Assembly: GCF_030407165.1 (NCBI RefSeq)
Contig: NZ_CP129111.1
Span: 1,612,001-1,676,000 of the forward strand
Direction of reading: 5' to 3'
DNA: 64,000 nucleotides
Origin: Fontisubflavum oceani
GTDB taxonomy: Bacteria; Pseudomonadota; Alphaproteobacteria; Rhodobacterales; Rhodobacteraceae
Shown here: positions 1 through 9,059 of the stretch, one piece after another
Numbering within the stretch: position 1 is the stretch's first letter
How the letters are laid out: each line of letters begins with the position of its first letter
Translations under genes and position numbers: made by a program
Notes under the pieces: model-generated
Database searches by the model: none
Told to the model about the DNA's origin: nothing
Seen by the model: only the letters and a program-made list of their open reading frames with translations

Positions 1-276
1 CTCGGACGCACCAAACCGGGGGAGCGTGGTCCGATAAGCGCGGATCAGGAACACCGCCTCAATCATATCGCCGCGGGCTTGTTTGATCGCCAGAGCCGCC
101 AAATCAGGGTCGTAGAGCGAGCCCTCGGCCATGACCCGGTTCACCGCCAGCCGCAATTGCTCGCGGATTTGTGCCACTGACAGCTCGGCCACATCCAAGT
201 CGCCGCGCCGTTCTTCGGCCAGCCAGGCATGGGCGTTGTCAATTGCCCGCTCGCCGCCTTTCACTGCCACATACAT
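1..276 (-). CDS. phnI: PhnI, C-P lyase core subunit (5' part only)
   Basis: The first 92 codons of PhnI run off the left edge of the window. The protein opens MYVAVKGGERAIDNAHAWLA, the typical PhnI N-terminus. PhnI belongs to the PhnGHIJKLM complex and, with PhnG and PhnH, catalyses transfer of the phosphonate to the ribose C1 of ATP with displacement of adenine. The start codon touches the phnH stop codon, so the two are translationally coupled. The catalytic region lies outside the window. Confidence 0.93.
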   Translation of the reverse strand, partial: MYVAVKGGERAIDNAHAWLAEERRGDLDVAELSVAQIREQLRLAVNRVMAEGSLYDPDLAALAIKQARGDMIEAVFLIRAYRTTLPRFGASE

Positions 277-848
277 CAGTCGACCTCCGTCACGAAAGTT
301 GATCGGGGCAGGGCGGCCAACTGCTCGCCTGCGCAGAACACGCAATCAAACCCAAGCGGGAACTGGGCCCGATTTGCCTGAAACGCCGCGATTTCCGGGA
401 GGTTTAGTGCCGCTTCCACCTCAATCCCCGGCCCCGTCAATCGCGTGCCCGTGGTGGCAAGCGTGTCTTGTTCCACGATCAACGTCGTCGACCGGTCCGG
501 ATATTCCGGCGTGCCGATCCGATAGGCCGAGAGTGGGGCCAACGCCTCCCACGTGCCAAGTGCGAAATCGGCGCGTTTGGCGGGAACGACGGGCGCGCCG
601 GTATGGAAAGTCACCCAAGAGCGTATCGCGTCGGTGTCATGGCTCGGGGCCAGATAAAGCCCCGTCTCAGGATCACAGAGGGTCAGAAGCATAGCGCCCG
701 CCGCTGGCGAGATCGGCGCGGGCGGGGTAGCACTGGCGACGGTTTCAATCCGCCCGGGCCGCGCCATCGCCTGCAAAACGGCGCGAAACGCGTAGGAGGC
801 GTCGAAGGCAGGGTTGGCAAAGCCGCCGGTCATCACATCGCGCATCAA
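276..848 (-). CDS. phnH: PhnH, C-P lyase core subunit
   Basis: Encodes 190 aa, the normal PhnH length. PhnH is the dimeric core subunit of the C-P lyase complex in the cytoplasm, used for scavenging phosphorus from alkylphosphonates. The N-terminal segment (GGFANPAFDASYAFRAVLQA) and the MARPG motif at about residues 28-32 are characteristic of the family. The gene overlaps phnG upstream by four bases (ATGA) and its stop overlaps the phnI start, giving a tightly coupled phnG-H-I unit. It is expected to be induced by phosphate starvation; no Pho box is claimed here. Confidence 0.95.
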   Translation of the reverse strand: MMRDVMTGGFANPAFDASYAFRAVLQAMARPGRIETVASATPPAPISPAAGAMLLTLCDPETGLYLAPSHDTDAIRSWVTFHTGAPVVPAKRADFALGTWEALAPLSAYRIGTPEYPDRSTTLIVEQDTLATTGTRLTGPGIEVEAALNLPEIAAFQANRAQFPLGFDCVFCAGEQLAALPRSTFVTEVD

Positions 849-1297
849 TCTTCCCCCCGAACCATGGTGAAAAACTCGACTTTGGTCGCCGCGGCCCGGG
901 CGGCGCGCGCATGACCCTTGGTCCTCGCTTCGTCGCGGAGCGGCGCGAGGATGGCCGCCTCCAACGCAGCGGCGTCGCCTGCTTCGGCCAATGCATCGAC
1001 CAGCGCGGCGGTTTTTGCCGCGCGTTTGTCGCGCCCCTGCACATAGCCATGACCAACAGCGCCCGAGCCAAGGCGGACCGAACAGCGTGTGACGGTCATC
1101 TCGCCCAGGTTAAAGGGTGCGCCGACTGCCCCGGCGCGGCCACGCACCATAACGGTGCCAATCTCCGGCGGGCGCAGCATTTCATGCTCAGGGGCCGCGC
1201 CATAGGCCTCCCACAGTGCGGCCAATCGAGCCGCCGGGGCCTGGGCCAAGGTGGACAGCCGGGCGCGCCGGGCTTGTTGATCAGGGATCTCAGACAT
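845..1297 (-). CDS. phnG: PhnG, C-P lyase core subunit
   Basis: Encodes 150 aa. The central stretch PFNLGEMTVTRCSVRL followed by GHGYVQGRDKRAA is the PhnG signature. It works with PhnH and PhnI in the nucleoside-phosphonate synthesis step of C-P lyase. It is the first gene of the leftward phn operon and lies head to head with phnF across a 106 bp intergenic region. The ATG at 1297 is the most distal start before the AT-rich control region. Confidence 0.95.
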   Translation of the reverse strand: MSEIPDQQARRARLSTLAQAPAARLAALWEAYGAAPEHEMLRPPEIGTVMVRGRAGAVGAPFNLGEMTVTRCSVRLGSGAVGHGYVQGRDKRAAKTAALVDALAEAGDAAALEAAILAPLRDEARTKGHARAARAAATKVEFFTMVRGED

Positions 1298-1319
1298 CTT
1301 GCGGAGTTGTCCATTTTAA

Positions 1320-1335
1320 TATACAACTATACAAA
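1320..1335. promoter_or_regulatory. Candidate PhnF operator in the phnG/phnF divergent promoter
   Basis: Two tandem copies of TATACAA (TATACAAC then TATACAAA, 8 bp period) lie in a conspicuously AT-rich patch between phnG and phnF. GntR/HutC-type regulators such as PhnF bind sites built around GTATA/TATAC, so autoregulation and control of phnGHI from this site is a reasonable inference. No binding data are available and -35/-10 boxes are not assigned. Confidence 0.45.
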
Positions 1336-1403
1336 TCTCTTACGCGGATCGCTCGAGTCGGGCAACCCGTGATCGCGTGAAACTTTAATGACAGGGGACC
1401 GTC

Positions 1404-2120
1404 ATGGGCCGCGCCGCAGTTTGGACCTCGATCCGCGACAGCCTTTCGGCAGAGATCGCCAGCGGGCATTACGCGCCGGGTGATCGGCTGCCGACCGAGG
1501 CGGAACTGGCCGCCCGGTTTGGGGTCAACCGCCATACGGTCCGCCGTGCCTTGGCCGATCTGGCGTCGGCCGGAACGGTGTTTCCACGGCGCGGCGCGGG
1601 CGTGTTCGTCACCCACCAACCGACGGACTATCCAATCGGGAAGCGGGTGCGGTTTCATCAAAACCTGATCGCGGCGGGGCGAGAGCCGGGGCGCCAGATC
1701 CTTCATCGCGCCACCCGCGCCGCCGATGCACGCGAGGCCGACGCGCTTGCCATCGCCCCCGGTGATCCGGTGCATGTCTCCGAGGGGGTTTCCTTTGCCG
1801 ACGGGCAACCGATTGCTCTGTCACGGGCCGTTTTTCCCGCCGCGCTGTTCCCCAATCTTCTTATAAACCTGGCGGAAACCAGCTCCGTGACGGCGGCGTT
1901 TAAGGCCGAAGGCTTGATGGACTACACCCGCGCCTGGACCCGGCTGACGGCAATCGCGGCCTCACCCACTCAGGCCGGGCATCTGCGTGTGCCGCCCGGC
2001 GCGCCTATCCTGCGGTCGGTGGGTGTGAACGTCGACCCCGATGGGCGCCCGGTCGAATATGGACGGACCTGGTTTGCCGGGGATCGCATTACGCTGACCC
2101 TGGCCGATCACGAGGTCTGA
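1404..2120 (+). CDS. phnF: PhnF, GntR/HutC-family regulator of phosphonate genes
   Basis: Encodes 238 aa with an N-terminal winged helix-turn-helix (about residues 5-72; RLPTEAELAARFGVNRHTVR and ALADLASAGTVFPRRGAGVF) and a C-terminal UTRA ligand-binding domain (about residues 90-235; note PVHVSEGVSFADGQPIALSR and PVEYGRTWFAGDRITL). This is the architecture of the phosphonate-metabolism regulator PhnF. An AGGGGAC ribosome site precedes the ATG. It is divergent from phnGHI, the usual arrangement of a repressor and its target operon. Confidence 0.92.
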   Translation: MGRAAVWTSIRDSLSAEIASGHYAPGDRLPTEAELAARFGVNRHTVRRALADLASAGTVFPRRGAGVFVTHQPTDYPIGKRVRFHQNLIAAGREPGRQILHRATRAADAREADALAIAPGDPVHVSEGVSFADGQPIALSRAVFPAALFPNLLINLAETSSVTAAFKAEGLMDYTRAWTRLTAIAASPTQAGHLRVPPGAPILRSVGVNVDPDGRPVEYGRTWFAGDRITLTLADHEV

Positions 2121-2195
2121 GCCCGCTGGCCCATTGGCAGTTCCGGGAGCGCGGGGTAACACCGACGCACGGATAAGGAACGCTGGCCGCCATTG

Positions 2196-2957
2196 ATGAC
2201 CGTGCCCAACCCATCTCCCTCCGGCCCTTGGCCGATGATCCAACGCCTTGGGGTGAGTGGCCTCTTGGTGCGCTTCGGCGATCAGTTCTGCGAGGCTGCC
2301 AATCGGGCGGCTTTGGCCTTTCGCGCGGCGGTCGAGGCCGCACCTCAACCCGGTATCATCGAAACCGCGCCCTCTCTGGTGTCGGTCTTTCTGCGGTTGG
2401 ACCCGCTGACTGCCGATCTCGAAGTGTTAGAAGCGGAGTTGTGTGATCTCTTGGCGCGCGCGGATTGGTATGCCGCGCCTCTGCCCCCGGGTCGCCGACT
2501 TATCCGCATTCCGACGGCATATGGCGCAGATATGGCCCCGGATCTCGTGGAAACGGCCGAGGCAGCAGGTCTTTCTGAGGCCGAGGCGGTCGCCCAGCTT
2601 TCTGCCACCCGGCTTAGGGTGCTGAGCCTGGGGTTCGGTCCGGGGCAACCGTATCTCGGCGAATTACCGGAGCATTGGAACCTGCCACGAAGAACAGAGT
2701 TGACCCCGCATGTGCCCGCGGGCGCATTGGTCTTGGCGATCCGGCAATGTGTGCTGTTTTCCCGCCCGTCGCCGACCGGCTGGCGGCATGTGGGGCAAAC
2801 TGCGTTTCTGAACTTTCGGCCTGAGAGTGCGGAGCCGTTTGCGCTGAAACCCGGTGATGAGTTGCAATTCCCGACAGCCGATCCAGACCATGTGGCCCAT
2901 ATGATCGCCGATCCCGATTGTGTGGATGGCGGGGCAGAGATAGAGGCGCTCCCATGA
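2196..2957 (+). CDS. pxpB: 5-oxoprolinase subunit PxpB (KipI family)
   Basis: About 253 aa. The KipI/PxpB signature is visible near residues 150-160 (SLGFGPGQPYLGEL) and in the C-terminal GWRHVGQTAFLNF. With PxpA and PxpC it forms the ATP-dependent enzyme that converts 5-oxoproline, a spontaneous glutamine/glutamate breakdown product, to glutamate. The start is uncertain: a TTG at 2193, ATG at 2196 and ATG at 2235 are all in frame and none has a strong ribosome site. The 3' end overlaps pxpC by ATGA. Nothing suggests PhnF controls it although it follows phnF on the same strand. Confidence 0.9.
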   Translation: MTVPNPSPSGPWPMIQRLGVSGLLVRFGDQFCEAANRAALAFRAAVEAAPQPGIIETAPSLVSVFLRLDPLTADLEVLEAELCDLLARADWYAAPLPPGRRLIRIPTAYGADMAPDLVETAEAAGLSEAEAVAQLSATRLRVLSLGFGPGQPYLGELPEHWNLPRRTELTPHVPAGALVLAIRQCVLFSRPSPTGWRHVGQTAFLNFRPESAEPFALKPGDELQFPTADPDHVAHMIADPDCVDGGAEIEALP

Positions 2958-3979
2958 CCGCGCCCGCGCTGATCGTTCACCAAGTTGGCCCTGGTGTGAC
3001 GGTTCAGGATTTGGGCCGCCCGGGGCATTTGGCTTACGGCCTGTCGCAAGGCGGCGCGCTCGACCGTTTGGCGCTTTACGAAGGGGCAGCGCTGCTTGGT
3101 CAGTCACCAGATTGCGCGGCCTTGGAAATGATCGGGATGGGCGGCGAGTTCGAGGCGACGCAACCGCTCCGCATCGCTCTGACCGGAGCACCGATGCAGG
3201 CGAGCTTGGATGGCAGCCCGTTGATCTGGAATGCGAGCCATCAGTTGCCCGCCGGGTCCAGGGTACGGATTGGCGGGGTGACATCGGGCAGCGTCGGCTA
3301 TCTACATTTGGGCGGCGGGATTGAGACACCGCCCCTCTTGGGTGCGCGCGCCACGCAGCTTAATGCCGGACTCGGTGCGTTGCTGACCCCCGGGGTGCGC
3401 TTGCCTGTCGGGCCAGATAAGGGCGGCCCAATCGGGCTGGGGCTGGATGTGGCGGATCGGGTCTCCGGCGGGGTGCTGCGTATCCTGCCCTCCGTTCAAA
3501 CCGCGCTCTTTGACGCCGAGACCCGCGAACGTCTTGAGCAGAGTCAGTTCACGCGCGACCCGAGATCGAACCGGATGGCACTGCGGCTGATCCCCGATGG
3601 GCAAGGCTTTGCGTTGGACGGTGGGTTGAGCGTCGTGTCTGAGGTCATCGTGCCAGGTGATATTCAAATCACGGGCGATGGGGTGCCGGTGATCTTGATG
3701 GCAGAGTGCCAGACGATGGGGGGCTATCCCCGGATCGCAACCGTTTTGCCCGCCGATCTGCCGCGCGCGGCGCAATTGCCTGTTGGTGCGACGCTTCGTT
3801 TGCAGTTTATCACACCGGAGGAGGGTGTGGCGGCGCTGAAGGCCGAACAGACGGCGCTGGCTGATCTGCCCCGGAAAGTCCGGCCCTTGATCCGGGACCC
3901 GCGCGACATCCCCGATCTTCTGAGCTATCACCTGAGTGATGGCGCGATCACGGGTCGCGAAGAGGAGACGGATAGATGA
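2954..3979 (+). CDS. pxpC: 5-oxoprolinase subunit PxpC (KipA / biotin-dependent carboxyltransferase family)
   Basis: 341 aa from the ATG that overlaps the pxpB stop by four bases; a longer in-frame start inside pxpB at 2918 is less plausible. The N-terminus VGPGVTVQDLGRPGHLAYG and the GGYPRIATV segment are typical of PxpC/KipA, and the fold is shared with urea carboxylase subunits. PxpC partners with PxpB and PxpA for ATP-dependent opening of 5-oxoproline. The stop codon overlaps the pxpA start, again by ATGA. Confidence 0.92.
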   Translation: MTAPALIVHQVGPGVTVQDLGRPGHLAYGLSQGGALDRLALYEGAALLGQSPDCAALEMIGMGGEFEATQPLRIALTGAPMQASLDGSPLIWNASHQLPAGSRVRIGGVTSGSVGYLHLGGGIETPPLLGARATQLNAGLGALLTPGVRLPVGPDKGGPIGLGLDVADRVSGGVLRILPSVQTALFDAETRERLEQSQFTRDPRSNRMALRLIPDGQGFALDGGLSVVSEVIVPGDIQITGDGVPVILMAECQTMGGYPRIATVLPADLPRAAQLPVGATLRLQFITPEEGVAALKAEQTALADLPRKVRPLIRDPRDIPDLLSYHLSDGAITGREEETDR

Positions 3980-4749
3980 GCCTCAGTGTCGATCTGAATG
4001 CCGATATGGGCGAAAGCTTTGGCCCATGGGTCATGGGCCGCGATCAAGAGCTGTTGGGGATTATCACCTCCGCCAATATCGCCTGCGGAGCCCATGCGGG
4101 CGATCCTGATGTTATGGCCGAGACGATGGCGTTGGCGCTCCAAAACGGGGTTGGCATCGGCGCGCATCCTGGCTTCGCCGATCTGCAAGGCTTTGGGCGC
4201 AGGCGCATGTATCTGCCGCATAAAACGCTCGCCAATCTGGTGCGGTACCAACTGGGCGCGGCCCAAGCCATGGCGCGGGCGGCCGGTGGCGAGGTGCGGC
4301 ATTTGAAACTGCACGGTGCGCTGGCCAATATGTGTTCAGAGGACGCGGCACTGGCGCGGGCATGTTATGAAGGCGCGCTCTCGGTCGCTCCCGATATCAT
4401 AATCATGGTTCTGGCGGCCACCGCGCAAGAAGAGGCCGCCCGCGATCTGGGCTGTGCCTGGGCGGGGGAGATCTTTGCCGATCGAGCTTATAATGACGAC
4501 GCGACCTTGATGGACCGATCTTTGCCCGGTGCGGTGATCCATGATGCGACGCTTGCCGGACCGCGGATCGTGGAAATGGTCAAAGCGGGCGCGATCATCA
4601 CCCAATCGGGTCGCCATATCCCGGCCGCCATCGATACCGTGTGTTTGCATGGCGACACCCCCGAGGCGGTGGAGATTGCTCGCGCCGTGCGGGCTGCGCT
4701 GGAAGCCGAGGGTATTGCGCTTGCGCCCTTTGCCGGACGCAGAGGGTAA
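3976..4749 (+). CDS. pxpA: 5-oxoprolinase subunit PxpA (LamB/YcsF family)
   Basis: 257 aa, normal family length. The N-terminal DLNADMGESFGPW, then ANIACGAHAGDP and GAHPGFADLQGFGRR, are the conserved LamB/YcsF blocks; KLHGAL and FADRAYNDD follow. It is the hydrolase-type subunit of the PxpABC 5-oxoprolinase. Being last in a three-gene chain joined by ATGA overlaps implies coupled translation and equal stoichiometry of the subunits. Confidence 0.95.
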   Translation: MSLSVDLNADMGESFGPWVMGRDQELLGIITSANIACGAHAGDPDVMAETMALALQNGVGIGAHPGFADLQGFGRRRMYLPHKTLANLVRYQLGAAQAMARAAGGEVRHLKLHGALANMCSEDAALARACYEGALSVAPDIIIMVLAATAQEEAARDLGCAWAGEIFADRAYNDDATLMDRSLPGAVIHDATLAGPRIVEMVKAGAIITQSGRHIPAAIDTVCLHGDTPEAVEIARAVRAALEAEGIALAPFAGRRG

Positions 4750-4827
4750 TTTGCTAGGGCCGACTGGTCGCCGGGCAGAGGCCCTGCTAGGTCTCAGGGC
4801 AACACATGCATTTTTCGGAGGGATCAC

Positions 4828-5710
4828 ATGGCAAAGCTGGCGTTTTTGGGTCTGGGGGTCATGGGCTACCCAATGGCGGGGCATCTACAAGCCGCGGGCC
4901 ATGCGGTCACGGTCTATAATCGAACGACTGCCAAAGCGGAGGCTTGGGCCGCCGCGCATGGCGGAGGTTTTGCGGCGACCCCGCGTGACGCGGTGGCTGG
5001 TGCTGATTTCGTCATGTCCTGCGTTGGCAATGATGATGATTTGCGCGCCGTTGTGTTGGGGGACGATGGCGCGTTGGCGGGCATGAGTTCTGGCGCGATC
5101 TATGTGGATCACACCACGGTTTCCGCAACAGTGACCCGGGAATTGGCAGCTGAGGCCGTAGGGCGCGGCGTTGGTTGGGTCGATGCGCCGGTCTCCGGCG
5201 GGCAAGCCGGGGCAGAGAACGGGCAATTGGCGATCATGTGCGGCGGCGATGAAGCGCATTTTGCCGCCGCAGAGCCAGTGATGGATGCCTATGCCAAAGC
5301 CATCGTGCATTTCGGCGACGTCGGGGCCGGGCAATTGACCAAGATGATCAATCAGGTCTGCATTGCCGGGGCGATTCAGAGCATTTCCGAAGGCCTGTTC
5401 TTTGCGATGCAGGCGGGCCTTGATGCGAAGAAAGTGGCGGAGTTGGTGAGTCAGGGCGCGGGCGGGTCCGCAACTGGCCAACCGGGCCGGGACCATGGTG
5501 GACAACGCATTCGACCATGGTTTTGCCGTGGATTGGATGCGGAAGGACCTTGGGATCGCATTGGCGCAGGGCAAAGAGATGGGCGTGAGCTTGCCTGTGA
5601 CGGCGATGGTGGATCAGTTCTATGCTGAGGTGCAGCAGCTTGGCGGCGGTCGGTGGGACACGTCGAGCTTGATCCAGCGCTTCCGCAAAATGAACGGGAT
5701 GGATATCTAA
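4828..5710 (+). pseudogene. 3-hydroxyisobutyrate dehydrogenase-like NAD-binding oxidoreductase, frameshifted
   Basis: The N-terminal Rossmann domain is intact (FLGLGVMGYPMAGHL at residues 5-19; substrate loop DAPVSGGQAGAENG near 127-140; GQLTKMINQ with the catalytic-type Lys). Frame is lost at about 5470: the reading GGS should continue as WQLANR, and the sequence GGGTCC-GCAACTGG lacks two bases relative to that. The C-terminal helical domain continues intact in another frame to 5710 (AFDHGFAVDWMRKDLGIAL). Frame-corrected length would be about 294 aa, normal for this beta-hydroxyacid dehydrogenase family. Because many genes here have similar lesions, sequencing error is likelier than true decay. 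The substrate is not known. Confidence 0.85.
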
Positions 5711-5804
5711 CCAAGCGGCGCCGCTGGCGCGGCACTGGGTTTGACTTTTGGTCGGCGGCGACGCGACGTGTCATATTTGATGCGGCGTATGCCGTTGGCC
5801 TTGG

Positions 5805-6896
5805 ATGCCTCCGGCGGGGATATTTGTGAAGCAGAGAAGTGATCATCCCGATCTTGCGGCATTCCTGACAGAGATCAGCGGGTTTGACGCGGTGATCGAT
5901 GTGCGCAGCCCGGCGGAGTTTGCCGAGGATCATCTGCCGGGCGCGGTGAATATGCCGGTTTTGAGCGACGCGGAGCGGGCGCGGGTCGGGACGACTTACA
6001 CGCAAGAGAGCCCGTTTGTCGCGCGGAAGATGGGCGCGGCGTTGGTCGCGCGCAATGCGGCGGCGCATATCGAAACCTCATTGATGGAGATGGGCGGCGG
6101 TTGGCGGCCCTTAATCTATTGTTGGCGCGGCGGGCAGCGGTCGGGGTCTTTTGCAACGATTTTGCAGCAGATTGGGTGGCGCGTTGCCGTGCTGGACGGG
6201 GGTTATCGGGCCTATCGGCGGCAGGTTGTGGCGGCATTATATGACCGGCCTCTGCCGCATCGGGTGATCCGTCTGGACGGCAATACCGGCAGCGCGAAGA
6301 CGGCAATTCTGACCGAGTTGGGCGCGCGCGGGGTTCAAGTCTTGGATTTGGAAGGCCTGGCGGCGCATCGCGGTTCAATCCTTGGAGAAACCGGAGCGCC
6401 TCAGCCTTCGCAGAAAGGCTTTGAAAGTGCTTTGGCCCAGGCCTTGCATGGGCTGGACCCAGGTAAAGTCACGATCATCGAGGCGGAATCGAGCCGGATC
6501 GGCAATTTGCGGGTGCCGCCAGCGCTTTGGGCGGTCATGTGCGATGCGCCGTGTTTGGTCCTCGCCGCGCCAGTTGCGGCGCGCGCGGCCTATCTGGCCG
6601 AGAGTTATGCGGATTGGGGGATGGATGTGGCGCGCCTTGAAGCACGGCTCGATCATCTGCGTGGTCTGGTTGGCCATAAACTGGTCGATCAGTGGGTCGA
6701 TCTTGCAAGGGAGGGGGACCTCCGCACCTTATCGGAGGCCCTGATCATCGGGCATTACGACCCAGCTTATGCCAGGGCACGCAAGGCGGATCGTGGCGTG
6801 GTTTTGGCCCGGTTTGAGGCGGTGGATTTGAAGGCCGTAGCGCGCAAGCGATTGGCCGATCAGATCGTGGCTTGGTTGGCGTCTAACGCAGGGTGA
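5805..6896 (+). CDS. mnmH: tRNA 2-selenouridine synthase MnmH (SelU)
   Basis: 363 aa. A rhodanese domain comes first (IDVRSPAEFAEDHLPGAVNM at 31-50; active-site loop CWRGGQRS with Cys about residue 106), followed by a P-loop-like segment GNTGSAKT at about 159-166 and the LEGLAAHRGS motif. MnmH replaces sulphur of 2-thiouridine at the wobble position of Lys, Glu and Gln tRNAs with selenium from selenophosphate. The neighbouring convergent selD supplies selenophosphate; their 3' ends overlap after frame correction of selD. Start is uncertain: ATG 5805 has no ribosome site, and GTG 5826 is an alternative. Confidence 0.93.
   Translation: MPPAGIFVKQRSDHPDLAAFLTEISGFDAVIDVRSPAEFAEDHLPGAVNMPVLSDAERARVGTTYTQESPFVARKMGAALVARNAAAHIETSLMEMGGGWRPLIYCWRGGQRSGSFATILQQIGWRVAVLDGGYRAYRRQVVAALYDRPLPHRVIRLDGNTGSAKTAILTELGARGVQVLDLEGLAAHRGSILGETGAPQPSQKGFESALAQALHGLDPGKVTIIEAESSRIGNLRVPPALWAVMCDAPCLVLAAPVAARAAYLAESYADWGMDVARLEARLDHLRGLVGHKLVDQWVDLAREGDLRTLSEALIIGHYDPAYARARKADRGVVLARFEAVDLKAVARKRLADQIVAWLASNAG
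5807..5839 (+). repeat. Dispersed intergenic motif, copy 1
   Basis: GCCTCCGGCGGGGATATTTG followed by TGAAGCAGAGAAG. A related copy lies at 11402-11429 upstream of ycjF (CCCCCGGGATATTTGGAAAG then CAGAGAGG). Such motifs are frequent immediately upstream of genes in roseobacter genomes (family knowledge, not searched). Here it straddles the possible start codons of mnmH, which makes the ATG at 5805 doubtful. Confidence 0.6.
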
Positions 6897-9059
6897 TCTC
6901 TGGCGCACCAGTTCGAAACTGGCCGATGATCGCGGCGTCATGGCCGAGTGTTCTAATCTGGGTGACGGGTGCTCCGCTTGATCGGGTGGTAGCGCGACGA
7001 GGAACCCGCCTGAGGTCTGCGGATCAAAAATCAGGGCGCGGCGCGGGCCGGTGCCACCGGTGATTTCCCCGGCCAGCGCGGCCTCGTTTTCGTCATGTAG
7101 GCTGGCGCGGAGACCGCCTGCAATCAGCGCCTCGGCCCCGGGAAGAACCGGCAGATCGGCGAGGGTGATGTCCGCCGCGAGGTGTGAGGCTTGGCACATG
7201 CCGATTAGATGCCCGGCGAGGCCAAAGCCGGTCACATCCGTCATCGCATGGGCGACCGGCGCGAGGAGGGCTGCCGCATCGCCTTGCGGCTGGCTCATCT
7301 GCGTCCAAGCACCCGCGACGATGTTGCCATCCGCGACTTGCGCCATCTCTGCGGCCAGGATCACGCCGGTGCCGAGGCTGCGGGTGAGGATCAGCGCGTC
7401 ACCAGCCTGCGCGCCCGCGAGGGTGATTGCTCGGGTGTCGGGCAGGCCGGTCAGCGTGAATCCGAGGCTCAACTCCGCCCCCTGTGCGGAATGCCCGCCG
7501 ACAATCTCGGCCCCTTCGGCGGCGAAGACGGCGCTGGCCTCGGCCATGATCTCGGCCAGCCAGGCGGCCTGCATTTTGGGTGCCATGATTGGTAGGGTTA
7601 CGTTTGCCAAGACGGCTTGTGGCCGCGCGCCCATGGCCCATATATCGCCCATTGCATGGACGGCCGCGACGCGGGCCAGAAGGCCTGGATCGGCGCTGAA
7701 GGCTCTAAGATGGTCTGTGGTCAAAACCACCGGGGCTCCGCCCATGCTGAGCACGGCGGCGTCATCGCCCGGGCAGCTCAATACATCGTCGCGTAGACCC
7801 GTTGGCGCCTTGGAGAGCGCAGTTTGCAACGGCTGGCGTCCGAGCTTTGCGCCACAGGCCCCGCAGATTGGTTGGCCCCGCATCATCTCGATCACGCCAT
7901 CCGCTGCGCCTTCTGGCAGCGCTGGCGGGCGCATCTTCGGTAATGCCTTGAATTTCTGCATAAAGGCCCGATCAATTCGGTCTTTCCAACGCCACATCAG
8001 CGCGCCGGAGAGCGCAACGCTGCGTTTTTCCGCCAACGCCACGCGCTGGCCTAGAGAGATCAATTTCAGATAGTCGACCTGTGGGCGGAAGGCGCGCGGG
8101 CGTCCGCCCGTCAGCTCGGCGCGCAGGTTATGGGCGAGGATTGGCGCGGCGCGGACCGCAAAGACGCCGGCTTTGGGACGCGGCGCGAAGCTCAGATGGG
8201 CGCAATCACCCACCGCATAGATCGATGGGTCGCTGACCGATCTGAGCTGATCATTGACCACCAGATACCCACGCTCGGTCTCCAGCCCCAAATTCGCCAC
8301 CCAGTCATGCGGCCGCGCGCCGCCTGCGCCAATGGTGAGATCGCTGGCAATAATCTGGCTATCATCCAACATCAGAGATTTGGCGCGGACCTCGGCCACG
8401 CCGGTCCCCTGGCGCAATGTGATCCCGGCATCGGCAAGCGCCTGGATCAGCCGCGCGCGGCTTTTCGGCGGCACGGCGGTGAGCGCCTCGGCCTGTTCGA
8501 CGATTGTGACGCTCGGGGTGCGCCCGAGGCTCTCCAGCCGATGCTGCGCCGCCATCGCCAGTTCCACGCCCGCGACACCGCCGCCGATGACAGCCACGGA
8601 GGGTGCGGCGGGGGCGGCGTCGCAAAACCGGGCCCAGGTCTCGGCAAACTGATCGAGCGGTTTGGCCGGGATCGCATGCTCGGAAAACCCGGGCAATTTC
8701 GGCATCGCCGAGGTCACGCCCACATCAATCGAGAGGAGGTCATAGGCGACGGGCGCGGCGCGTCCCGCGATGGTGATGGTTTTGGCCGTCCGATCCAAAC
8801 CGGTCGCGGCCCCGATGATCAACCGGGCACCCGCAAACCTGGCCAGTTTGACCAGGTCGATCTGCAAATCATCCTGGCTGTAATGCCCCGCGACATGCCC
8901 GGGCAACATGCCGGAATAGGGCGCCGTGGGGCCGGGATTGATCAAGGTTAGCCGCGCGCCGGGCACCGGCTTCATCCCCCAGGCCCGCAAGACCAGCGCA
9001 TGGGTATGCCCGCCGCCCACCAGCACCAGTTCCTTGACCAGGGGCACGGCCGGGATCAT
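6883..9059 (-). CDS. selD: Selenide,water dikinase SelD fused to an NADH-dehydrogenase-like FAD oxidoreductase (frameshift near the 3' end)
   Basis: Two-part protein. Residues 1-380 are a pyridine-nucleotide-disulphide/NDH-2-like oxidoreductase: FAD motif VGGGHTHA at 14-21, second nucleotide motif VIGGGVAGVE at 157-166, and YAVGDCAHL at 281-289. Residues about 385 to the end are SelD, with the catalytic Cys402 and Lys405 in CGACGAK and the TTDHLRAF and DPQTSGGFL blocks. SelD makes selenophosphate from selenide and ATP. The reading frame is lost at about 6972, where a C appears missing on the plus strand. The true tail (HDAAIIGQFRTGAPEITLR) is in the next frame and ends at 6883, giving about 725 aa. 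The uncorrected frame runs on to 6729 with meaningless sequence. The start overlaps the truA stop by ATGA. Confidence 0.9.
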
